From Gaiellasilicea sp963765705 (GTDB lineage: Bacteria > Actinomycetota > Thermoleophilia > Gaiellales > Gaiellaceae), in contig CAVXXJ010000011.1 in the NCBI GenBank assembly GCA_963765705.1, forward strand, positions 496,001 to 560,000: a stretch of DNA of 64,000 nucleotides. The letters are read 5' to 3'. The number at the start of each line of letters is the position of its first letter. Within the stretch, counting starts at the first letter, position 1. Shown piece after piece: positions 18,323 to 27,771 of this stretch. A program made the position numbers and the translations under genes. The notes under the pieces were generated by a model. That model saw only the letters and a list, made by a program, of their open reading frames with translations, was not told the origin of the DNA and made no database searches.

Positions 18323-19140
18323 CGGGCAGCACCGCCTCGGCCGACTCGTCTGCCCACACCGCCATCTGCGTGAGCGTAGCGTCGCCGTAGGTCGTGATCA
18401 TCGCGACGTCGGCCGCGTCCCGGCCGCGGCCGATCGCCACGCGGCCGATCCGAGGCATGTTGTAGCGGCCGTCGAGCGTCCACCAGCGCTCGCCGAGCCA
18501 GACCTCGAACCAGGCGTGGAAGTCCATCGGCGGGAACGGGCCCTCGATCCCGACGTCGGGCATGTAGCCGCTCGCGTAGCGGGCGGGGATGCCGAGCGCG
18601 CGGCAGAACGTGACCCCGAGGTGGGCCATGTCACGGCAGATCCCGCCTCGCCGCTCGAAGATCTCGACGGTCGAGGTCGTCGGGAGGCTGGCGACGCCGT
18701 ACTCGATGTTCTCGTGGATCCAGCGCGTGACCGCGAGCACGCGCTCGGCGCCGCGCTCGGTCTTGCCGAAGAGCTCCCAGGCCGTGTCGTAGAGCAGGTC
18801 GGACTCGGCGTAGCGGCTCGGCAGCAGCCAGTGCAGGAGCTCGTCGGGGAGATCCTCGATCCGGTGCTGCGGCGTCGTCCGGGCCGGGCGTCGGCTCCGG
18901 CTCCGGGTCGATCTCGACGAGGGCGTCGTAGCTGACCGTCGAGGTTCCTTCCGGGAGCTCGAGCCGGCGGCAGCGGTTGCCGTAGATGTCGGTGTACGTC
19001 GACGAGAAGAGATCGGGCTCGCTCGTCCAGCGTTCCTCGACGACGTCTGTGGAGCTCACTGTGAGGCTCGGCCAGCACCACGGCCGGCGTCGGCGAGACG
19101 TGGCGTCGTGCACGAAGCTGCAGCCGATCCGGATCCTCAT
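18312..19140 (-). CDS. Transglutaminase-like cysteine protein B (frameshifts)
   Basis: This protein of roughly 274 residues is a shorter transglutaminase paralogue. Its active site is Cys in RGGICRDMAHLGV, His in MDFHAWFEVW and Asp in the following TLDGR segment. The N terminus begins MRIRIGCSFVHDAT and keeps the SSTYTDIYGNRCRRLELPEG strand pattern of the family. Shifts occur near 19105, 19068, 18875 and in the 18740-18870 stretch. It is the first gene of the two-gene minus operon. Substrate unknown; the context implies work with the ATP-grasp cluster. Confidence 0.72.
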
Positions 19141-19187
19141 CGGAGCATGGTACTGAGCCGTGTTCCGTATCTCCCCAGCCCGCCGAG

Positions 19188-19193
19188 TAGGCT
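19188..19193 (+). promoter_or_regulatory. Possible -10 element of a leaderless promoter (dienelactone hydrolase)
   Basis: TAGGCT stands 9 bases before the GTG at 19203 with no Shine-Dalgarno sequence, in the 62-base gap between divergent genes. Confidence 0.35.
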
Positions 19194-19202
19194 TCCGCCG
19201 CT

Positions 19203-19950
19203 GTGTGCTTCGACAGCGACTCACTGCCGCCGATCCCGGTGATCTCCGGCGCCGCCGTCTCGCACGACGACCTCGTCCTCGAGGCGCGCGACGGGAACCG
19301 GCTCGCCGCCTTCGCAGCCACGCCCGACGAGCCCGCCGGCGCCGGAATCGTGATCCTGCCGGACATCCGCGGGCTCTACCGCTTCTACGAGGAGCTGGCC
19401 CTCCGCTTCGCCGAGCGTGGCCACACCGCGGTCGCGATCGACTACTTCGGCCGGACCGCCGGCGTCGAGAAGCGGGGCGACGACTTCGAGTGGCAGCCGC
19501 ACCTCCAGCAGACGACGGCTGACGGCGTGCAGGCCGACACGAGCGCCGCGGTCGCCTGGCTCCGCGACGCCGGCTGCTCGTCGGTGTTCACCGTCGGCTT
19601 CTGCTTCGGCGGCCGCCACTCGTGGCTCGCCGCCGCGGCGGGGCACGGCCTTCGCGGCGCGATCGGCTTCTACGGCCGGCCCGGCCCGGGACAGGACGGC
19701 TCCCGCGGGCCCGACTCAGCGTGCCGGCGAGTTCGAGGCGCCGATCCTCGGCTTGATGGGCGGCGCCGACCCCGGCATCCCTGTCGAGGACGTTCGCGAG
19801 CTCGAGCGGGCGCTCCAGGAGGCCGGCGTCGAGCACGAGCTCGTGATCTACGACGGCGCTCCGCACAGCTTCTTCGACCGCAAGTTCGAGGAGTTCGCCG
19901 ACGCCTCGGCGGACGCCTGGCGCCGCGTCCTCGAGTTCGTCGCCCGCTAG
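19203..19950 (+). CDS. Dienelactone hydrolase family protein (one frameshift)
   Basis: This alpha/beta-hydrolase of about 248 residues has the nucleophile Cys in GFCFGG, an Asp in GLMGGADPGIP and the His in YDGAPHSFFDRKFEEF, the Cys-Asp-His triad of dienelactone hydrolases. One surplus base near 19716 separates the N-terminal two thirds from the C-terminal third, which runs cleanly to a TAG at 19948-19950. Family members hydrolyse dienelactones of aromatic ring cleavage, but many have other ester substrates and I see no other ring-cleavage gene nearby. Confidence 0.8.
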
Positions 19951-19992
19951 CCCGCGGCCTCGGGCCGGCGCCGGCTCGTCGGCGGCGACGAA

Positions 19993-20034
19993 TCCTTACA
20001 GAACCTTGGAATTACTGTCACAAGGTGCTATGAA
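19993..20034 (+). promoter_or_regulatory. Promoter and box upstream of the multicopper oxidase
   Basis: A -35 TTGGAA (20006-20011) and an extended -10 TGCTATGAA (TATGAA at 20029-20034) are spaced 17 bases apart. Just upstream and partly overlapping the -35 is CCTTACAGAACCTT (19994-20007). A close variant of this box recurs at 27673-27687 before another exported protein. Confidence 0.55.
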
Positions 20035-20095
20035 CGGGCGTAGACGAGTCTCAGTCGATGGGCATCGCCGTGAGCGGATCTCCGCCGCCGGCGCC

Positions 20096-20104
20096 AGGAG
20101 AGGA
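20096..20104 (+). promoter_or_regulatory. Ribosome binding site of the multicopper oxidase
   Basis: AGGAGAGGA ends 5 bases before the ATG at 20110. It is one of the few strong Shine-Dalgarno sites in a window where many genes lack one, and fixes the start. Confidence 0.7.
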
Positions 20105-20109
20105 TCGAA

Positions 20110-22971
20110 ATGACAGTGTCCGGCATTCGGCGGCAGCCCCGCAGCCTCATCTTTCGTGCGGCGGCGATCGCGCTCATGGGGTTGGCCCTTCTGCTCGTCG
20201 TCCGCGCTGGCGACTACGCGCTGGCGACCTCGGGCGGCAGCCCGTACGAGGTCCCGCTCGTGGTCGACACGAACCCGGCGCCGAACATCGTCGAGACGAC
20301 GATCGTCGCCGACGAGGCCGATGTCGACATCGGCACCGGCGGCACCGTGCACGCCCAGGCGTTCAACGGCACGATCCCAGGGCCGGAGTTCCGGCTCAAC
20401 GTCGGCGACCACGTGATCGTCCACTTCGAGAACCAGCTGGCCGCCGGCGGCACCGGCATCCACTGGCACGGGATCGAGCTGCCGAACTCCGAAGACGGCA
20501 CGCCACTGACCCAGAACCTGGTGCCCCCGGGCGGCACGTTTACGTACGAGTTCACGGTCACCCGGCCGGGGATCTACTGGTACCACCCGCACCACCACTC
20601 CTCGATCAACCAGGTCTTCAAGGGCCTGTACGGCTCGATCATCGTCACCGACCCGAACGACACCGCGCTCCGCGGCACCGTCCTGCCGACGACCGCGCAG
20701 ACGAGGACGCTCGCGCTCAGCGACACCATCGTCTGCAAGAGCTCCTACGCGGCCGACGAGCCACCGTACGACGCGTCGCTTCCCTGGCTGGACGGGTTTC
20801 AGGGGCCGCTGCCGTTGCAGGGAGGCCACACGCCGCGCCAGCTGTGCCAGACCGCTCCGATCGACGAGAGCGGGATGCCGCGCGGGCCCTTCGCGGCGGG
20901 CGACATTCCGAACATCCAGCAAGCGGCGTCCGGGATCGCGATCCTCGAAGGCAACACCGTTCTGACGAACGGAAAGAACGTCGGCGGCCGCGCCGGCTCG
21001 CCGTCCGCCCCCGGTGCGCTGGCAGCCGGCGCCTCGACGCTCGACGTGCGCCCCGGCCAGGGTCTACGGCTGCAGATCGGCGACACCGCGACGACGCGGT
21101 TCTTCCGGCTACTGATGACTGACGCCGCGGGCAACACGCTCCCGCTGGTCCGGGTCGGCGGCCAGGGCGGACTGCTCGACAACGCCGTCGTCGAAGGGGG
21201 GCTGCCGGACGGTCCCGGCGGCTTCGACTTCAAGTACGACGAGGGCGAGATCATGCTCGGTCCCGGCGCGCGCGAGGACGTCGTCGTCGCGATTCCGGAC
21301 ACGCTCGCCGAGGGGACGAAACTGACGCTCTGGACCAAGGACTTCAAGCGGACGGGCGGCGGGCTGTTCTTCTCGAACATCCCCACGGTTCCCGTGATGC
21401 ACCTGAACGTCACGGGGCCGGACGTCAGCCCCGCGTACACGATCACCGACGGGACTCCGATCCTCGCCTCGCTCGGAGAGTCCGTGGAAACGCTCCCCGC
21501 CGCGGACGCGGTGCTGCTCGATCCGACCACGTTGACACCGGGGCAGCTCGGAACGCCCAACCAGGACATCCGCCTGACGAACCTGCACGCCGGTCACCTG
21601 GGGATCAACGGCACCCCGGGCGAGCACGACTTCGAGGGCGACTTCACCGATGTCCCGCATATCGACTCGTCGCGCTGGGCGAGAGTCGGCGACACGCTGG
21701 AGCTGACGGTCACGAACACGACGGGTGCGCACCACCCGTTCCATCTGCACGGGTTCTCACACCAGCCGATCGACCTGACCGACGGCGACCCGGCGGCGAA
21801 TCCGGTCCTGCCGCCGTACACGTTCCCGGAGCAGGAGTTCAAGGACAACACCGACGTGCCCGCTGGATACAAGCTCCGCTTCCGGATCCGGCTCGACGAC
21901 CGCCCGCTCGTGGACGGCACGCCCGAGGGCGGAGGCCTGGGGCGGTGGGTCTTCCACTGCCACATCTTCTTCCACGCAACCTTCGGGATGATCTCCGAGC
22001 TCGTCGTCGTGCCCAGTGACGCGCCCGTGATCGACGCGAACGCGCCATCCGTTACGGTCAACGAAGGCCAGACGGCCACGATGACGGGCACCTACTCCGA
22101 CCCGGACGGAGACCCGGTGACGTTGTCGGCGTCACTCGGGACGATCCTCGACACGGGCGGCGGCACCTGGTCGTGGAGCTATCCGACCACGGACGGGCCG
22201 GACGAGAACCAGACGATCACCGTCACGGCGACCGACCCGGACGGCGACGACGACTCGGCCACCTTCGAGCTGGTCGTCAACAATCTGGACCCGAACGTGA
22301 CGATCAGCAGTCCCACCAACGGGCAGCTGTTCCAGCTCGCGGACTCGATACCCGTAACGGCTCCGTTCACCGACCCCGGCACGGGCGACACGCACACGTG
22401 CTCGATCGCGTGGGGCGACGGGAACACGACGGTTGGCGCGGTCGCGCAGGGCTCCGGCACTGGCACCTGCACGGGCTCGCACACCTACGCGCTCGGCGGC
22501 ATGAAGACGATCACCGTCACCGTCACCGACGACGATGGCGGCAGCGACGCGGCCTCGGTCACGATCGACGTCAACACGCCGCCGGACTGCACGCCCGTGC
22601 AACCGACCCCGAAGAGTCTGTGGCCCGCGAACCACTCGTACAGGACGGTCACGATCTTCGGAGCGACCGATGCGGACGGAGACGTCGTCACGCTGACGGT
22701 CGACACCGTCAGGCAGGACGAGGTGGTGAACGGCAACGGCGACGGCAACACCTCGCCCGACGCCGCACTCGTCGCGGGCCACTCCGACCAGGTGAACATC
22801 CGCTCCGAGCGGAGCGGCAAGGGCGACGGCCGCGTCTACAAGCTCGGCTTCGGCGGCGACGACGGCCGCGGCGGCACCTGCACGGGGCTCGTCCAGGTGA
22901 CGGTCGTGCACGACCAGGGCGACGCCACAGCGATCGACTCCGGCCTCAGCTTCAACTCGTTCGGGCCGTAG
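20110..22971 (+). CDS. Secreted multicopper oxidase with C-terminal Ig/PKD-like domains
   Basis: This 953-residue protein opens with an export signal having an Arg-rich n-region (SGIRRQPRSLIFR) and a long hydrophobic stretch. All four copper-ligand motifs of a laccase-like oxidase are present: HWHG (near 118), HPHHH (near 159), HHPFHLHG (near 540) and HCHIFFHATFGM (near 616), including the type-1 Met. The oxidase ends near residue 635. About 310 further residues form Asp- and Thr-rich beta domains (DPDGDPVTLSASLG, DDDGGSDAASVTIDV) resembling PKD or cadherin-like repeats, unusual on a bacterial laccase. It likely oxidises metal ions or phenolics outside the cell. It has its own promoter and terminator and converges on a CopC-CopD gene. 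Confidence 0.9.
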   Translation: MTVSGIRRQPRSLIFRAAAIALMGLALLLVVRAGDYALATSGGSPYEVPLVVDTNPAPNIVETTIVADEADVDIGTGGTVHAQAFNGTIPGPEFRLNVGDHVIVHFENQLAAGGTGIHWHGIELPNSEDGTPLTQNLVPPGGTFTYEFTVTRPGIYWYHPHHHSSINQVFKGLYGSIIVTDPNDTALRGTVLPTTAQTRTLALSDTIVCKSSYAADEPPYDASLPWLDGFQGPLPLQGGHTPRQLCQTAPIDESGMPRGPFAAGDIPNIQQAASGIAILEGNTVLTNGKNVGGRAGSPSAPGALAAGASTLDVRPGQGLRLQIGDTATTRFFRLLMTDAAGNTLPLVRVGGQGGLLDNAVVEGGLPDGPGGFDFKYDEGEIMLGPGAREDVVVAIPDTLAEGTKLTLWTKDFKRTGGGLFFSNIPTVPVMHLNVTGPDVSPAYTITDGTPILASLGESVETLPAADAVLLDPTTLTPGQLGTPNQDIRLTNLHAGHLGINGTPGEHDFEGDFTDVPHIDSSRWARVGDTLELTVTNTTGAHHPFHLHGFSHQPIDLTDGDPAANPVLPPYTFPEQEFKDNTDVPAGYKLRFRIRLDDRPLVDGTPEGGGLGRWVFHCHIFFHATFGMISELVVVPSDAPVIDANAPSVTVNEGQTATMTGTYSDPDGDPVTLSASLGTILDTGGGTWSWSYPTTDGPDENQTITVTATDPDGDDDSATFELVVNNLDPNVTISSPTNGQLFQLADSIPVTAPFTDPGTGDTHTCSIAWGDGNTTVGAVAQGSGTGTCTGSHTYALGGMKTITVTVTDDDGGSDAASVTIDVNTPPDCTPVQPTPKSLWPANHSYRTVTIFGATDADGDVVTLTVDTVRQDEVVNGNGDGNTSPDAALVAGHSDQVNIRSERSGKGDGRVYKLGFGGDDGRGGTCTGLVQVTVVHDQGDATAIDSGLSFNSFGP

Positions 22972-22985
22972 GCACTGCGGTCGAG

Positions 22986-23011
22986 CCGGGAGCCCGTTCG
23001 CGGGCTCCCGG
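22986..23011. terminator. Bidirectional hairpin terminator
   Basis: A perfect 11-base stem (22986-22996 with 23001-23011) closes a TTCG loop between the convergent multicopper oxidase and copper-resistance genes. No long T tract follows, but stem strength and position fit a shared terminator. Confidence 0.75.
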
Positions 23012-23023
23012 CAGGCCGTTGGC

Positions 23024-24973
23024 TCAGCCGCCTGGCACGGCGATGACGGTGGAGGCACGTAGGCGCGTGCCGTCTGTCGTCCGCGCGACGCCGGCCAGTG
23101 TGTTCTTGCCCTCGGCCAGCTCGATGTCCGCGACGAACCGCCCAGCGTCGAGCCGGCGCACCGGCCATGTTCGGGTCTCGCCCTTTCCCGCCCTCGTCGT
23201 GACGACGAGCCGGGTCAACGGCTGCTCGTCGCCGATCGCGTCGTAGGCGGAGACGTAGAGCCGGTTCTCGCCGGGCCGCTCCGGGATCGGCGAGAACCGG
23301 ATCAGATGCCGGATGTCCGCCTCGACGGTGTAGAGCACAGGCTCGCCGGGGATCCGCTGGATCGAGACGGTCTGTGCCGGGCCACGAGCCTCCAGCCGGA
23401 GTGGGATCTCGACCGATCCGCCCGGGCGCTCGAGCTCGACGGTGACGCGCCAGCGTCCATCGAAGACGAGGTTGTCGCCAGTTCCCGCCCAACCGCCGGC
23501 CGGCAGCCGCGAGAGGCGGAGAGCCGTCGCGTCGACGTCGGGATCGTCGAGCGGCGTGAAGCGCAGGCGGACCCGGCCCGCCCCGATCGGGTCTCCGGTC
23601 CTGATCTCCGTGAGCCGGACGACGAACCTGTTCGGGCCGGGCTCCGGCGAATCCGCCGTCAGCCGCGCCCGAACGGTCGAGCCTGCGTCGACGCCGCTCA
23701 CCGCAATCCCAGGCGGGGCGGCTGACTGACCTGCGGCCGGCGGCGGGATCGCTCCGAGGATTGCGGCCACCGCCAACGCTCCGGCGGCGAGCAGGAGCTC
23801 CCCCTGCGAGATCCGCCGCAGCGGGCCGAGGTCGGTCGCGGCGGCCGGCACGCTGCGCCGGCGGTGCAGCGCCCCGAAACCGGCGAGCGCGAGGATCAGC
23901 AGCGCCTTCAGCAGCACCGCGCGCCCGTAGCTCGTCGAGAAGATCTCGCGCCAGGAGGAGAGCTCATCGACGGCGCGCGCGATCCCAGTCGCGGCGACGA
24001 CCACGAGCGCCACGAGCGCCAGGCGCGAGAAGCGGCGGATCGCGACCGCCTTCTCCTCGGACGGGGCGCCGCGAACGCCGACCAGCAACGCCGCCAATCC
24101 GCCCAGCCAGATCCCGGCGGCCGCGAAGTGCGCCCACTGGCTGGCGACGCTGGCCCCGTTCGGCCAGCCGCCGGCGGCAGCATGCCCGGCGGCCACGTGG
24201 ACGCCGATCGCGGCGAAGGCCGCGAGGCCGGCAGCTGCCATCCAGTCGGACCGAAAACGGGGTGATGCGCGCCGGACGGCGAGGAGCGCGACGCCTGCCG
24301 CTCCGATCGCGACCGCCCGCCACGCGAGCGCCCTTCCGACCGAGGTGTCCAGGAGCTCGCCGACCGAGACCGCTGCGTACCGCCGCTGGGCTTCCGCAAG
24401 TAGGCCGAGGCCGGCCGCGGCGAGGAGCCAGCCGCCGGCGGCGAGCCGGTCGTCGCTGGGCCGTCCGCCGAACCCCCCGACCGCTGCTGCGGCCGCTCCC
24501 AGCAGCACGGCGAGCCCCGTCAGCAGGATCCACCGGGCGACGATCTCGAGCGTCGACGACGGCTCCTCGGCGCTCGCCACCGCGAGCGCGGCTCCCTGCG
24601 GCGAGACGCCGACTCCGAAGGCATACGCGCCGGCAGTTGCGTGCCCGTCGATCGCGGAGACGACCCGCCAGCTGACCGTGTAGACGCCTCGCTGGAGGAT
24701 CCGCACCCGCACGTCGAGGGCGCGGGGGTCGCCCGGGACGGCCGTCGGCGGGCCTAGCTGGAAGGCGGTCCCATCCGCGCCGAGCACGCGAATGGACGAC
24801 AGCGACGGCTCGGGCTCTTCCGAGAAGGACAGCTGCACCGCCGTCGGCGAGGCCCCGAGCGTCGCTCGATCGCCTGGGTTCGAGAGCCTCAGGCCCCCGT
24901 GTGCCCACGCGTTGCCCTGGGCGCACGCGAGCGCAAGTGCGACGACGCAGAGGACGACGCCGCCGCGGCGCAT
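23024..24973 (-). CDS. CopC-CopD fusion, copper resistance/import membrane protein
   Basis: This 649-residue protein has a signal peptide followed by a CopC-like periplasmic domain (residues 24-125). Candidate copper His residues are at the mature N terminus (AHGGLRLSNPGD) and in AIDGHATAGAYAFGVG. Next come about eight to nine membrane segments of the CopD type (residues 145-420), and a C-terminal exported beta domain (residues 430-649) similar to YtkA-type modules. CopC binds copper outside the membrane and CopD is thought to move it across. Convergence with a multicopper oxidase makes this a copper-handling locus. Confidence 0.85.
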   Translation of the reverse strand: MRRGGVVLCVVALALACAQGNAWAHGGLRLSNPGDRATLGASPTAVQLSFSEEPEPSLSSIRVLGADGTAFQLGPPTAVPGDPRALDVRVRILQRGVYTVSWRVVSAIDGHATAGAYAFGVGVSPQGAALAVASAEEPSSTLEIVARWILLTGLAVLLGAAAAAVGGFGGRPSDDRLAAGGWLLAAAGLGLLAEAQRRYAAVSVGELLDTSVGRALAWRAVAIGAAGVALLAVRRASPRFRSDWMAAAGLAAFAAIGVHVAAGHAAAGGWPNGASVASQWAHFAAAGIWLGGLAALLVGVRGAPSEEKAVAIRRFSRLALVALVVVAATGIARAVDELSSWREIFSTSYGRAVLLKALLILALAGFGALHRRRSVPAAATDLGPLRRISQGELLLAAGALAVAAILGAIPPPAAGQSAAPPGIAVSGVDAGSTVRARLTADSPEPGPNRFVVRLTEIRTGDPIGAGRVRLRFTPLDDPDVDATALRLSRLPAGGWAGTGDNLVFDGRWRVTVELERPGGSVEIPLRLEARGPAQTVSIQRIPGEPVLYTVEADIRHLIRFSPIPERPGENRLYVSAYDAIGDEQPLTRLVVTTRAGKGETRTWPVRRLDAGRFVADIELAEGKNTLAGVARTTDGTRLRASTVIAVPGG

Positions 24974-24984
24974 CGCGGTCGGGG

Positions 24985-25791
24985 CTAGGCCGCGGGCTGG
25001 TCGGCCGGCTCTACCTCTTGCAGGTAGTGCGTCTTGGCCGATTCGAGGATCCGCTCAGCGGAGCGCGGCATCTGCGAGCTGACCCACATCAGCGCGAGCT
25101 GGGCCGGAGGCACCTGCCTCCTTCGCAGCTGGTCGCCGAGCACCGCGTAGACCTGGCCCGCCTGCGCTCCGAGCGTCTCCTCGAGCGCCGCGTCGACGGC
25201 ACGCTCGAGCCGCTCAGGATCGTCGGCGGGCAGCATGTGGGAATGGGCGCGGCAGATCTCAGGCAGCACCGAGGTCTGGGCGTCACGGTCGAAGACGTCG
25301 ATGCGGTAGCCACAGAGGAGCGAGAACGACCGGCGGCGGGCGAGGCGGTTCCAGAGCTCCTCCAACTGGGCCGCCGCGGCGGTGTTCTCGCGTTCGCAGA
25401 GCAGGTCGACCATCTCACCGAAGGCGCGGATCCGGCGTTTGGGGAACCGCGCGGCAACGCGGTCCAGCAATCCGCCGACCACAGCGTCGAAGCGGTCGGC
25501 CGATGGGCGGTTTCCATCCATGATCGCCGCCAGCGTCGTGGCGGCGTCGGCGCAGAAGAGGAGGCCGCTCTGCTCGATCCTGGCGGCGGTCCAGCCGCTC
25601 TCCGCGAGCCGCTCCCCGAAGCAGGACCAGTGCTCGGGAGTCGCGATCATGACGGCGGGCTCGCCGAGGTCGAAGCCGATGGACAGATACCTGCTGACGG
25701 AGTCGGCGAGCTCGTCGACGTCGCGGTACACCTGCACGGCGTGAGCCGCCGGGCCGGCGCCGTGCAAGAACCCAGTCCAGGCAGCCTCCAT
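24985..25791 (-). CDS. MEDS-domain sensory protein
   Basis: This 268-residue soluble protein has the MEDS (DcmR-type sensory) fold seen before histidine kinases or anti-sigma regulators in actinobacteria: HAVQVYRDVDELADSVSRYLSIGFDLGEPAVMIATPEHW near the N terminus, then FDAVVGGLLDRV and RIRAFGEMVDLLCERENTAAAAQLEELWN. No kinase or DNA-binding domain is attached. I chose the ATG at 25791 over a start at 25893. A TACGAT hexamer lies 9 bases upstream of it, and the longer form would add a non-conserved arginine-rich tail overlapping the divergent gene. Role unknown; possibly a ligand-responsive regulator. Confidence 0.78.
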   Translation of the reverse strand: MEAAWTGFLHGAGPAAHAVQVYRDVDELADSVSRYLSIGFDLGEPAVMIATPEHWSCFGERLAESGWTAARIEQSGLLFCADAATTLAAIMDGNRPSADRFDAVVGGLLDRVAARFPKRRIRAFGEMVDLLCERENTAAAAQLEELWNRLARRRSFSLLCGYRIDVFDRDAQTSVLPEICRAHSHMLPADDPERLERAVDAALEETLGAQAGQVYAVLGDQLRRRQVPPAQLALMWVSSQMPRSAERILESAKTHYLQEVEPADQPAA

Positions 25792-25800
25792 CAGACGGCG

Positions 25801-25806
25801 ATCGTA
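25801..25806 (-). promoter_or_regulatory. Probable -10 element of a leaderless promoter (MEDS protein)
   Basis: On the minus strand TACGAT lies 9 bases before the chosen ATG, matching the pattern before bolA at 42201. It supports the shorter start. Confidence 0.4.
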
Positions 25807-25891
25807 GCGCACAGACCCGACGGTCGCCCGGGCGCCACCTGCGCAGCGTGCGGCGCGGCGCGTGTAGCTTTGCGCGGCCCGATTCGACTCC

Positions 25892-27589
25892 ATGCAGACG
25901 ACCTCTGACGCAACGACCTGGTGGCAGCGCGCGCACGGAAACGACGAGCGCGAGCTCCTCGTCGCCTACTTCAGCATGGAGTTCGGGCTGCACGAGCGGC
26001 TGCCGATCTACTCCGGCGGCCTCGGCGTCCTCGCCGGCGACCACCTCAAGGCGGCGGCGGAGCTCGGGGTGCCGCTCGTCGGCGTCGGACTGCTCTACCG
26101 CGGCGGCTACTTCCGCCAGGGGATCGACGCTGAAGGACGGCAGACCGAGGACTACCAGCCGGTCGATCCGGAGGCGGTCGGCGTCACCCGAGAGCCGGTC
26201 TCGGTGTCGGTCGACCTCGCGGGGGAGACGATCGAAGCCGCGGTCTGGCGCAAGGAAGTCGGCTCCGTCACGCTCTATCTGCTCGAGGTCGACTGGCTGA
26301 CCGACTCGCTCTACGGCGGCGACCGCGAGCACCGGATCAGGCAGGAGCTGCTGCTCGGGGTCGGCGGCGTTCGCGCCCTGGCGGCGCTCGGGATCGACGC
26401 GACCGTGTTCCACCTGAACGAAGGACACTCCGCCTTCCTGCAGATCGAGCGCGTCCGCGCCCTCGTCGAGCAGGGCCTCGAGACCGACGAGGCGCTCGAG
26501 CAGGTCCGGATGTCGTCGGTCTTCACCACGCACACGCCCGTGCCGGCCGGCAACGAGGTGTTCGACGAGGAGCTCGTCTTCCGCTACGTCGGCTCGCTCG
26601 CGGCCGAGGCCGGTCTCGACCGCGAACGGTTCCTCGAGCTCGGTCGCTTCGGCGACGAGGCCGGCTTCGGCCTGACGCCACTGGCGCTGCGGCTCTCCGC
26701 CTCTGCAAACGGAGTCTCCGCGCTGCACGGGGATGTCGCGCGCGAGATGTGGAGCGGGCTCGAGGGGCGGACGCCGATCGGCCACGTCACGAACGGCGTC
26801 CACATCGGCACCTGGCTCGACCCCGCGCTCGGCGAGCTGCTCCGCTATTCGGGCGTCCGTCCGGAGGCGCCTCCGGACGAGGCGAACTGGCACGCCGCCC
26901 GCGAGATCCCGAACGATGCGCTCTGGCGCGTTCACTCAGCCGCGAAGGCGCGGCTCGCCGAGCGCGCGGGCTTCGACCGGAACATGCTGACGATCGGCTT
27001 CGCTCGCCGGTTCGCCACCTACAAGCGCGCCGGCCTCGTCTTCTCGGACCTCGAGCGACTCCTGGCGCTCCCGCTGCAGATCGTCGTCGCCGGCAAGGCG
27101 CACCCGGCTGACGTGCCCGGGAAGGACGTGATGCAGGGCATCATCGAGCTCTCCCGCGATCCACAGACTCGAGCGCAGATCGTCTTCATGGAGAACTACG
27201 ACATGCTGCTCGCCAGGGCGCTCGTGCGCGGTTGCGACGTGTGGCTGAACACGCCGCGGCGTCCGCTCGAGGCCTCCGGAACGAGCGGGATGAAAGCGGC
27301 CGTGAACGGCGTGCTCAACCTCTCGGTGCTCGACGGCTGGTGGGCCGAGGGCTACTCGTCCGACGTCGGCTGGGCGATCGACGGCACCGACGACGACGCC
27401 GACCGCGAGCAGCTCTACCGGCTGCTGGAGGAGCAGGTCGTGCCGACCTGGACCGACGATCGCGACCGCTGGATCGAGATGATGAAGGAGTCGATCGCGC
27501 AGCTGGCGCCGCGCTTCTCGATGCACCGCGCCGTGATCGAGTACACCGAGCGCTACTACCTGCCGGCTCACTCAGCAGCCCGGCACTAG
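25892..27589 (+). CDS. glgP: Alpha-glucan (glycogen/maltodextrin) phosphorylase, short form
   Basis: This 565-residue GT35 phosphorylase is of the short bacterial/archaeal type rather than the 800-residue form. Evidence includes AYFSMEFGLHERLPIYSGGLGVLAGD, NEGHSAF, FTTHTPVPAGNEVF and the pyridoxal-phosphate/substrate segment EASGTSGMKAAVNGVLNLS with its Lys. It releases glucose-1-phosphate from alpha-1,4-glucans. No other glycogen gene is in the window. The ATG lies in a 100-base gap shared with the divergent MEDS gene. Confidence 0.92.
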   Translation: MQTTSDATTWWQRAHGNDERELLVAYFSMEFGLHERLPIYSGGLGVLAGDHLKAAAELGVPLVGVGLLYRGGYFRQGIDAEGRQTEDYQPVDPEAVGVTREPVSVSVDLAGETIEAAVWRKEVGSVTLYLLEVDWLTDSLYGGDREHRIRQELLLGVGGVRALAALGIDATVFHLNEGHSAFLQIERVRALVEQGLETDEALEQVRMSSVFTTHTPVPAGNEVFDEELVFRYVGSLAAEAGLDRERFLELGRFGDEAGFGLTPLALRLSASANGVSALHGDVAREMWSGLEGRTPIGHVTNGVHIGTWLDPALGELLRYSGVRPEAPPDEANWHAAREIPNDALWRVHSAAKARLAERAGFDRNMLTIGFARRFATYKRAGLVFSDLERLLALPLQIVVAGKAHPADVPGKDVMQGIIELSRDPQTRAQIVFMENYDMLLARALVRGCDVWLNTPRRPLEASGTSGMKAAVNGVLNLSVLDGWWAEGYSSDVGWAIDGTDDDADREQLYRLLEEQVVPTWTDDRDRWIEMMKESIAQLAPRFSMHRAVIEYTERYYLPAHSAARH

Positions 27590-27670
27590 CACTCGAGCCC
27601 TCCGCTCGGCAACTCGTCGGTGTCCGCAGGGCAGCCGCTTGAACAAGCGCGCCCGCGCGGGTCCCGCAGT

Positions 27671-27689
27671 TTCCTTACAGGATCCTTAC
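27671..27689 (+). promoter_or_regulatory. CCTTACAG direct-repeat box upstream of a secreted repeat protein
   Basis: CCTTACAGGATCCTTACC (27673-27690) contains CTTAC twice with an 11-base period, the layout of an OmpR/PhoB-family response-regulator box. It resembles 19994-20007. No convincing -35/-10 pair is clear; TGAATAC at 27715-27721 may serve as the -10. Confidence 0.4.
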
Positions 27690-27756
27690 CCCGCCCTGGG
27701 TGGGTTTTCAGCGCTGAATACATCTCCTCCGTAGACGCTCGAGTCGAAGAGCCGCT

Positions 27757-27766
27757 AGGAGAGGAA
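27757..27766 (+). promoter_or_regulatory. Ribosome binding site of the secreted repeat protein
   Basis: AGGAGAGGAA ends 5 bases before the ATG at 27772, and is nearly identical to the leader of the multicopper oxidase gene at 20096. Confidence 0.7.
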
Positions 27767-27771
27767 CGATC

